The position numbers and the translations under genes were made by a program. Below the pieces are notes generated by a model. It made no database searches. It worked only from the letters and a program-made list of their open reading frames with translations, and was not told the origin of the DNA. From Mycobacterium sp. (GTDB lineage Bacteria; Actinomycetota; Actinomycetes; Mycobacteriales; Mycobacteriaceae), in contig NZ_SCRH01000046.1 in assembly GCF_004298145.1 (NCBI RefSeq), positions 124,001 to 188,000 on the forward strand: a DNA stretch of 64,000 nucleotides, in the 5' to 3' direction. Each line of letters begins with the position of its first letter. Within the stretch, counting starts at the first letter, position 1. Of this stretch, positions 58,221-64,000 are shown piece by piece.

Positions 58221-59036
58221 ATGAAGGGCAGCGGTGTGGACGCGGCGGATAATCACGAAACCGCCAAATGGGATCCGGCCTTCACCGAACAGATCGCCAA
58301 AGCGCTCGGGCCGGCTGTCAAACGGTACTACCGGGCCGAGGTGCGAAACATCGACAATGTCCCGTCCTCCGGCGGGGCGCTGGTGGTCTCCAACCACTCC
58401 GGCGGCATGCTGACCCCGGACGTGCTGATCTTTTCCCCGGCCTTCTACGAGAGGTTCGGCTACGACCGGCCGGTCTACACGCTGGCCCATTACGGGCTGT
58501 TCCTGGGGCCCATGGACGGGTGGCTGCGGCGCCTCGGGGTGATCGAGGCCAGCCGTGAAAACGCCGCCGCCGCCCTGCATTCCGGCGCGGTGGTTCTGGT
58601 GTTTCCCGGCGGCGACTACGACTCCTACCGGCCGACCTTCAACGCCAACACCATCGACTTCAACGGCCGCACCGGCTACGTGCGGACCGCGATCGAAACC
58701 GGAGTGCCGATCGTGCCGACCGTGTCGATCGGCGCCCAGGAGACCCAGCTGTTTGTGACCCGGGGCAACTGGCTGGCTCGCAAGCTGGGGCTAACCAAGG
58801 CCCGGATGGACATCCTGCCGATCAGCGTCGGGTTCCCGTTCGGGCCGAGCGTGATCTTCCCGCCCAACCTGCCCCTGCCGGCAAAGATCGTCACCGAGGT
58901 TCTCGAGCCGATCGACGTCACCGCCCGGTTCGGCAACGACCCCGACATCGACGAGGTCGACGCGCACGTCCGCGCCGTCATGGAGGCCGCGCTCAAGCGG
59001 TTGGCCGGGCAGCGCCGGTTCCCGATCCTGGGCTGA
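58221..59036 (+). CDS. Lysophospholipid/glycerol acyltransferase (PlsC/MGAT-like)
   Basis: The 271-residue enzyme has ALVVSNHSGGMLTPD as the His-containing motif I, GVIEASRENAAAAL as motif II, and VLVFPGGDYDSYRP, the FPGG variant of motif III. VPIVPTVSIGAQET forms motif IV. The form with Gly in FPGG is typical of MGAT/DGAT2-like bacterial enzymes that make triacylglycerol. CGGGGAGCC precedes the chosen ATG; an ATG 27 bases upstream lacks a site. The next gene is a WS/DGAT, so storage lipid synthesis is likely. Confidence 0.88.
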   Translation: MKGSGVDAADNHETAKWDPAFTEQIAKALGPAVKRYYRAEVRNIDNVPSSGGALVVSNHSGGMLTPDVLIFSPAFYERFGYDRPVYTLAHYGLFLGPMDGWLRRLGVIEASRENAAAALHSGAVVLVFPGGDYDSYRPTFNANTIDFNGRTGYVRTAIETGVPIVPTVSIGAQETQLFVTRGNWLARKLGLTKARMDILPISVGFPFGPSVIFPPNLPLPAKIVTEVLEPIDVTARFGNDPDIDEVDAHVRAVMEAALKRLAGQRRFPILG

Positions 59037-59061
59037 ACTCGTCGGCAGGGCGAGGTGACGC

Positions 59062-60477
59062 GTGAAAAGGCTCAACGGCATGGACGCCCTGCTGCTCTAC
59101 AGCGAGACGCCCAACCTGCACACGCACACGTTGAAGGTGGCGGTCATCGACCCGGCCGACTGTGACGGAGAGTTCGGCTTCGACGTGTTCCGCCACCACA
59201 TGGGCCGGCGGCTTCATCTGCTGGAACCGTTGCGCTACAAGCTCGTTGACATCCCGTGGCATCTGCATCACCCGATGTGGCAGGAAAACTGCGACGTGGA
59301 CCTGGACTACCACCTCCGTCGCGTCGAGGTGCCCGCGCCGGGTGGTCGGCGAGAACTCGATCGGGTCATCGGCGAGGTGGCGTCCACTCCCCTGGACCGC
59401 AGCCGCCCGCTGTGGGAGTTTCATTTCGCCGAGGGACTGGCCGACGGTCGGTTCGCCGTGATCGGCAAGGTGCACCACGCGTTGGCCGACGGCGTCGCCT
59501 CGGTCAACCTGCTGGCACGCGCGATGGATCTGCGGGACGGGCTCACCGACGAACGTGACAACGACGACGCCGGCGTCACAGCTTCCGAGGCCGATCTGCT
59601 GCGGGCGGCAGCGCGCGATCACGTCACGCAACTCGCGCAACTGCCGAGGCTGCTCAACGACGCGGTCGCCGGGCTGATCCGGGTGCGCCGCCGCTCCCGC
59701 GAGCGTGGAGATCACCCCGACCTGGCCGACGCGTTCGACGCACCCCCGACCTTCCTCAACCATGTCGTCTCCCCCCGGCGGTGGTTCGCGAGCACGTCGT
59801 TACCGCTGCCGCAGGCCAAGGCGACGGCAAAGGCGTTGGGCATCACCATGAACGATCTGGTGCTGGCGACGGCGGCGGGCGGGTTGCGAACGCTCTTGCT
59901 GGCCTACGACGGCGCGGCCGAGCGCCCGATCATCGCGTCGGTCCCGACGGCCACCGACAAGTCGGACCGGATCACCGGCAACGAGATCAGCGGCCTGATG
60001 ATTTCACTGCCGGTGCATGTCGACGACCCGATCGAACGGGCCCGGCTGATCTCGGTGGCGACCCGAATCGCCAAAGAAGACCACGCGATCCTCGGCCCGC
60101 AGCTTTACGGAAAAATGATGGCCTACCTGCCGACCGCGTTCGCCCCGGCCGCATTTCGGTGGCTGGGTCTGCGTGACGTGCCGAACAAGTTGATGAACGT
60201 CGCCGTGTCCAGCGTGGTCGGACCGCGCGAACGCGGCCACTTCGGCGGCGCGCCCGTCAGCGAGATCTATTCCACGGGCGTGCTCTCGCCCGGCGCCCCG
60301 GTCAACATCACCGTGTGGAGCTACGTCGACCGGCTCGGCGTCGCCGTGCTCACCGACGACCAGACGTTCGACGATCCCCAGGAAGCGACGGACGCCATCG
60401 GCGCGGCATTCGACGAATTATGCGATGCCGCAGGCGTTTCCGCTCAGCCGGCGAGCACCCCGTCCAGCACCGAATAG
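59062..60477 (+). CDS. Wax ester synthase/diacylglycerol acyltransferase (WS/DGAT)
   Basis: The 471-residue enzyme has the active-site HHxxxDG in GKVHHALADGVASVNLLARAMD, the N-terminal RLNGMDALLLYSETPNLHTHTLKVAVID and C-terminal NVAVSSVVGPRERGHFGGAPVSEIYSTGVL. It forms triacylglycerol or wax esters from acyl-CoA. The GTG start (VKRLNGMD) is 25 bases after the acyltransferase gene, so they form an operon. Its last 34 bases overlap the convergent purQ gene. Confidence 0.95.
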   Translation: MKRLNGMDALLLYSETPNLHTHTLKVAVIDPADCDGEFGFDVFRHHMGRRLHLLEPLRYKLVDIPWHLHHPMWQENCDVDLDYHLRRVEVPAPGGRRELDRVIGEVASTPLDRSRPLWEFHFAEGLADGRFAVIGKVHHALADGVASVNLLARAMDLRDGLTDERDNDDAGVTASEADLLRAAARDHVTQLAQLPRLLNDAVAGLIRVRRRSRERGDHPDLADAFDAPPTFLNHVVSPRRWFASTSLPLPQAKATAKALGITMNDLVLATAAGGLRTLLLAYDGAAERPIIASVPTATDKSDRITGNEISGLMISLPVHVDDPIERARLISVATRIAKEDHAILGPQLYGKMMAYLPTAFAPAAFRWLGLRDVPNKLMNVAVSSVVGPRERGHFGGAPVSEIYSTGVLSPGAPVNITVWSYVDRLGVAVLTDDQTFDDPQEATDAIGAAFDELCDAAGVSAQPASTPSSTE

Positions 60478-61118
60478 AACAGGCCCAGGCCGTCGTCGGA
60501 AGGCCCGGTCAGCGCCTCGATGGCATGTTCGGGATGCGGCATCAGGCCCACGACACGGCCGTCGGCGGAACTGACGCCCGCGATGTCATGCTGCGAACCG
60601 TTGGCATTCTCGTGGTACCGGAACACCACCCGCCCCTCACCCTCGAGCTCGTCGAGCACCTCGGCAGGAGCCACGTAGCGGCCCTCACCGGACTTCAGCG
60701 GCACCAGCAGATCGGCGTCCGGTTCGAAACGCGACGTCCACGCCGTCGACGTCGATGCCACCCGCAGCCACACGTCGCGGCAGATGAAGTGCAAAGCCAC
60801 GTTGCGAGTCAGGGCCCCGGGCAGCAGTCCGGCCTCGCAGAGCACCTGAAAACCGTTGCAGATTCCCAATACCGGCATGCCACGCCGCGCGGCATCCACC
60901 ACTTCGGTCATCACCGGGGCGAACCTGGCGATCGCGCCGGCCCGCAGGTAGTCGCCGTAGGAGAAACCACCGGGCACCACCACGGCGTCGACGCTTTTCA
61001 GATCGGCGTCGGCATGCCACAGGTTGACCGGCTGCGCACCGACGCGCCGCGCCGCGCGGGCGGCGTCCACGTCGTCGAGCGTCCCGGGAAAGGTGATGAT
61101 CCCGATCCGTGCGGTCAC
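60444..61118 (-). CDS. purQ: Phosphoribosylformylglycinamidine synthase glutaminase subunit PurQ
   Basis: The 224-residue class I glutaminase has GGFSYGDYLRAGAIARF, nucleophile cysteine in VLGICNGFQVLCEAGLLPG and the His/Glu pair in GLMPHPEHAIEAL. It supplies ammonia to PurL. The ATG overlaps the purS stop by 4 bases (61115-61118). Its 3' end overlaps the convergent WS/DGAT gene. Confidence 0.97.
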   Translation of the reverse strand: MTARIGIITFPGTLDDVDAARAARRVGAQPVNLWHADADLKSVDAVVVPGGFSYGDYLRAGAIARFAPVMTEVVDAARRGMPVLGICNGFQVLCEAGLLPGALTRNVALHFICRDVWLRVASTSTAWTSRFEPDADLLVPLKSGEGRYVAPAEVLDELEGEGRVVFRYHENANGSQHDIAGVSSADGRVVGLMPHPEHAIEALTGPSDDGLGLFYSVLDGVLAG

Positions 61119-61354
61119 CGCGTCTCCCGGCTGATCGACCAGTCTTCGATCACGGTGTTCGCCAACAGCGATTCCGCGATCTCGGCCAGCGCCGAGTCGT
61201 CCACGCTGTCGTCCACTTCGAGCTCAAACCTTTTGCCCTGCCGGACATCTGATATCCCCGGGTGACCGAGGCGGCCCAGCGCGCCGACAATCGCCTGACC
61301 CTGCGGGTCCAAAATTTCCGCTTTGGGCATCACGCTCACGATCACCCGGGCCAC
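61115..61354 (-). CDS. purS: PurS subunit of FGAM synthase
   Basis: The 79-residue protein MARVIVSVMPKAEILDPQGQ continues AIVGALGRLGHPGISDVRQGKRFELEVD, the recognisable PurS fold that bridges PurQ and PurL for ammonia transfer. The GTG start has GAGGAGGAG upstream. It is co-expressed with purQ; purL is 14 kb away. A perfect hairpin lies 15 bases upstream of the start. Confidence 0.96.
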   Translation of the reverse strand: MARVIVSVMPKAEILDPQGQAIVGALGRLGHPGISDVRQGKRFELEVDDSVDDSALAEIAESLLANTVIEDWSISRETR

Positions 61355-61368
61355 CGGCGCTCCTCCTC

Positions 61369-61390
61369 AGTTGGCGTTTCGGCGCCAACT
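61369..61390 (-). promoter_or_regulatory. 8-pair hairpin upstream of purS
   Basis: AGTTGGCG (61369-61376) and CGCCAACT (61383-61390) pair perfectly around a six-base loop, between the exported-protein stop (61416) and the purS ribosome site. It could be a terminator of the upstream gene, an attenuator or an operator. Confidence 0.45.
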
Positions 61391-61415
61391 CTACCGGCGA
61401 AAGCGCAGCTCGGGG

Positions 61416-62108
61416 TCACGGGCACGAGGCAATGTAGGCCTCGCACAGCGGCGCGTTCATGGCGTTGAGCACCGGGTCGTCCGCCATCGCAGGCCAAGGC
61501 GTCTGCGGCGGCGCCGAGGACCAGAGCGTGACCTCGCTGATCGTGCTGCTGGCCGGGTGCGCGAAAAGGTAGGTGTGCATCACGATGGGGCCACTGATCA
61601 CGGCGGCCATGCGGGTGGTTTCATCGCTGGTCAGCGATGGCGATTGCAGCGGCGCACGCTGCTGGCAACTCCGCAGCGCGGCGACGGCGCTGCGAAACGC
61701 CGCCGACGCGATCGCGCCACCCTGCGCCGTATCGCCGCGCCAATGCAGGACCTGGGCCTGCAGCTGCCACTGGCCGTCCGGATGCTGAACCGTCGAGCGG
61801 GCCGAGACCGCCGAGTCGCGCGGGTCCCGGGGTGTCGCCGGCGTGGCGCACAGCTCCTCGAACCGGAAACGGGGCCCGGGCGCCGAACCGGTCGTCGGTA
61901 CCGCCTGACCGGCCAGCGCGGGCCAGTGGTAGACCGCGTCCAGGGGCACGGCATGCTGATCGACCCACGCGGTGTTCGGGATCCGGTCGCACATGCCGGG
62001 GCAAGTCTCGGGCTCGCCGTGCGCAGGGATGACGACGATCAGGGCAACCGCGAAGCTGCCGGCGACCAGCATCGTGGCCAGGATCATGCGCAGCGGCAGC
62101 TTGTCCAT
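61416..62108 (-). CDS. Exported hypothetical protein (Rv0787-like)
   Basis: The 230-residue product from MDKLPLRMILATML has one N-terminal hydrophobic segment (6-28, ending IPAHGEPETCPG) and cysteine pairs (ETCPGMCD; ELCATP; RSCQQR; PLCEAYIASCP) that suggest disulfides outside the membrane. A later part, LTSDETTRMAAVISGPIVMHTYLF, is unassigned. The position before purS matches Rv0787, of unknown function. Start chosen at the basic segment before the hydrophobic helix. Confidence 0.75.
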   Translation of the reverse strand: MDKLPLRMILATMLVAGSFAVALIVVIPAHGEPETCPGMCDRIPNTAWVDQHAVPLDAVYHWPALAGQAVPTTGSAPGPRFRFEELCATPATPRDPRDSAVSARSTVQHPDGQWQLQAQVLHWRGDTAQGGAIASAAFRSAVAALRSCQQRAPLQSPSLTSDETTRMAAVISGPIVMHTYLFAHPASSTISEVTLWSSAPPQTPWPAMADDPVLNAMNAPLCEAYIASCP

Positions 62109-62126
62109 CAAGGCACAATCGTAGAT

Positions 62127-62765
62127 ATGCAACTGACGCATTTCGGTCATTCGTGCCTACTCGCCGAGTTCGACCAGACACGCGTACTGTTTGATCCCGG
62201 AACCTTCGCCCACGGTTTCGAGGGCATCACCGGCTTAACCGCCATCTTGATCACTCATCAGCACCCCGACCACGTCGACGGCAAACGGCTACCGGCACTG
62301 CTCGAGGGTAACCCGGATGCCGCGCTGTATGCCGACCCGCAGACCACAGCGCAACTGGGCGCGCCGTGCCGCGAGGTACATGTCGGCGACGAACTGCAGA
62401 TCGGTGAACTCACCGTTCGGGCCGTGGGCGGCAAGCACGCGGTCATCCACCCGGAAATTCCTGTGATCGAGAATATTTCGTTTTTGGTGGGCGATGCCGA
62501 GCATCGTGCCCGGTTGATGCATCCCGGCGACGCGCTCTTCGTGCCCGACGAGCCGGTGGACGTTTTGGCGGCCCCGGCGGCGGCCCCGTGGATGAAGATT
62601 TCGGAGGCAGTCGATTACCTGCGCGCGGTGGCACCGGCGCGTGCCGTTCCCATTCACCAGGGCATCATCGCCCCGGATGCGCGTGGCATCTACTACGGCC
62701 GGCTCACCGAGATGACCAGCACCGACTTCCAGGTGCTGCCCGAAGAGGACGCCGTCACCTTCTAG
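62127..62765 (+). CDS. Metallo-beta-lactamase-fold metal-dependent hydrolase (Rv0786c-like)
   Basis: The 212-residue protein MQLTHFGHSCLLAEFDQTRVLFDPG continues with ILITHQHPDHVDG, the HxHxDH metal motif, GGKHAVIH, MHPGDALFVP and VPIHQGIIAPD, placing it in the UlaG-like MBL family. CACAAT ends seven bases before the ATG, so the start may be leaderless, and a longer frame is not protein-like. The substrate is unknown; a nuclease or lactonase role is possible. Confidence 0.88.
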   Translation: MQLTHFGHSCLLAEFDQTRVLFDPGTFAHGFEGITGLTAILITHQHPDHVDGKRLPALLEGNPDAALYADPQTTAQLGAPCREVHVGDELQIGELTVRAVGGKHAVIHPEIPVIENISFLVGDAEHRARLMHPGDALFVPDEPVDVLAAPAAAPWMKISEAVDYLRAVAPARAVPIHQGIIAPDARGIYYGRLTEMTSTDFQVLPEEDAVTF

Positions 62766-62778
62766 CTCTACCGGCCAA

Positions 62779-64000
62779 TCACGTGATGTCGTCGGCGGCG
62801 CCACGGCCGGCAGCGCGGCCCGAAAAAATGCAGCCCCCCAGGAAGGTGCCTTCCAAGGCGCGGTAGCCATGTACGCCGCCCCCACCGAACCCGGCCACCT
62901 CGCCGGCGGCGTACAGGCCGGTGAGCGGCGCGCCATCGGCCGTCAGCACCCGCCCGGCGAGGTCGGTTTCGATGCCGCCCAATGTCTTTCTCGTCAAGAT
63001 ATGCAGCTTGACCGCGATCATCGGTCCCGCCTTGGAATCGGTCAACCGGTGCGGCGCCACGACCCGGCCGAGCCGGTCCCCCAGATAGCCGCGGGCGGCG
63101 CGGATCGCGGTGATCTGACCGTCCTTGCTGAACCTGTTGGCCACCTCCCGGTCCCGGGCAGTGACCTCTGCCTCCACCGTGGCGTAGTCCAGCGGCTGAA
63201 CGCCGGGCAGCTTGTTCATCGCGGTCACCAAGTCGCGCAACGAATTCGCGCTGACAAAGTCCACGCCCCGATCGACAAACGCCTGCACCGGCCCCGGCGG
63301 CCCGGAGCGCGCCCGGCTCCGCAGGAGCTCGCGTACGCTCTGTCCGGTCAGATCGGGATTCTGCTCCTGCCCGGAAAGCGCGAACTCCTTCTCAATGATC
63401 TTGGCGTTCAAGACAAACCAGGTGTAATCGAACCCGGATTTGGTGATGTACTCACATGTGCCGAGGGTGTCGAAGCCGGGATACAGGGGAACCGGCAACC
63501 GCTTGCCGTTCGCGTCCAGCCACAGCGAAGACGGGCCCGGGATGATGCGGATCCCGTGCAGCGGCCAGATCGGGTCGTAATTGGTGATGCCTTCGGTGTA
63601 GTGCCACATCCGGTCCGGGTTGATCACCCGCGCACCGGCCTTCTGCGCGATGCCGATCATCCTGCCGTCGACATGGGCCGGCACCCCGCTGAGCAATTGT
63701 TCGGGAACGCGTCCCATCCGCTTCGGCCAGTTCTTTCGCACCAGCTCGTGGTTGCCGCCGATGCCGCCACTCGTCACGATTACCGCTGCAGCGCGGAACT
63801 CGAACTCTCCTAGCGCTTTTCGCGACGAAGCGACTCCTCGCACCGCGACCGAGGGCTCCAGAACGGTACCCCGGACACCGGTCACCGCGTCACCCTCGAC
63901 GATCAACTCGTCGACCTGATGGCGGTGCGCAAAGCGCACCGTCGAGCGATCCCGCAATTGACGGGCGAAGATCTCGACCAGCGCGGGGCCGGTACCCCAG
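62779..64000 (-). CDS. FAD-binding dehydrogenase (3-ketosteroid dehydrogenase-like), 5' end outside window
   Basis: The reading frame stays open to the window edge, so the N-terminus (with the FAD-binding GxGxxG) is missing. Visible parts include WGTGPALVEIFARQL, VIVTSGGIGGNHELVRKNWP, GIAQKAGARVINPDRMWHYTEG and the C-terminal GLYAAGEVAGFGGGGVHGYRALEGTFLGGCIFSGRAAG, the flavin-closing motif of the fumarate reductase/ketosteroid dehydrogenase family. It corresponds to Rv0785. The true start is beyond 64000; the TTG near 63957 is internal. Confidence 0.9.
   Translation of the reverse strand, partial: WGTGPALVEIFARQLRDRSTVRFAHRHQVDELIVEGDAVTGVRGTVLEPSVAVRGVASSRKALGEFEFRAAAVIVTSGGIGGNHELVRKNWPKRMGRVPEQLLSGVPAHVDGRMIGIAQKAGARVINPDRMWHYTEGITNYDPIWPLHGIRIIPGPSSLWLDANGKRLPVPLYPGFDTLGTCEYITKSGFDYTWFVLNAKIIEKEFALSGQEQNPDLTGQSVRELLRSRARSGPPGPVQAFVDRGVDFVSANSLRDLVTAMNKLPGVQPLDYATVEAEVTARDREVANRFSKDGQITAIRAARGYLGDRLGRVVAPHRLTDSKAGPMIAVKLHILTRKTLGGIETDLAGRVLTADGAPLTGLYAAGEVAGFGGGGVHGYRALEGTFLGGCIFSGRAAGRGAADDIT

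Overview
The window is high-GC DNA from a nontuberculous, probably slow-growing Mycobacterium. The gene order from about 14 kb to the end runs parallel to the M. tuberculosis stretch I know as Rv0785-Rv0830: purS/purQ, encapsulin and its peroxidase, pepC, purL, purF, purM, ygfZ, cysA2/sseC, thiX, lmeA, glnR, mshD, phoY2, desA1, kmtR. All M. tuberculosis names are recalled orthology and were not searched. Leaderless starts are common: a -10 hexamer of the type TANNNT lies 5-8 bases before an ATG or GTG at many genes.

Layout. 0-7.3 kb is catabolic: a MocR-type regulator (partial), a tautomerase, a P450/ferredoxin pair facing a TetR gene and a mycofactocin-type SDR, then a TetR gene facing a CoA-transferase and an acyl-CoA dehydrogenase. 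7.7-11.6 kb is an envelope-stress-like unit equivalent to Rv0600c-Rv0604: a small PepSY-like exported protein, LpqO-type lipoprotein, TcrA response regulator and an intact sensor kinase, with a TTCAT-N6-TTCAT direct repeat upstream of all three transcription units. 11.8-14.3 kb is a scarred integration site: a cupin-cyclase fusion, an integrase remnant against the 3' end of tRNA-Phe, tRNA-Asp, tRNA-Glu and tRNA-Lys, then an IS481-type remnant.

14-30 kb holds a methyltransferase, KmtR with a histidine-rich protein, an MpaB-type oxygenase, DesA1, Dus, an LCP protein, PhoY2 with a complete pstSCAB operon, MshD, GlnR and LmeA. 30-33.4 kb is the cysteine/sulfur unit: ThiX, a leaderless poly-cysteine leader peptide, DUF4395, CysA2, SseC, a 32-residue leaderless membrane microprotein and a nitrobindin-like protein. 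Between the nitrobindin and PabC-like genes, which are neighbours in M. tuberculosis, sit two extra genes. One encodes a membrane protein with a Rossmann-like region, a RyR domain and PGDYG-like repeats; the other encodes a TIR domain joined through a membrane helix to a PknH-type extracellular sensor. This pair is my best candidate for an undescribed signalling or defence system.

38-53.5 kb is mostly housekeeping (YgfZ, purM, purF, purL, pepC) plus the DyP-encapsulin nanocompartment and a MOSC/ferredoxin-reductase fusion. 53.7-57 kb is a putative dehalogenation cluster with an alpha/beta hydrolase, two TetR genes and a type II haloacid dehalogenase, tied together by three GGG-N8-CCC operators. 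57-64 kb holds a cupin, a YbjN-like protein, two lipid acyltransferases, purQ/purS, an exported protein, a metallo-beta-lactamase-fold hydrolase and a partial flavin dehydrogenase.
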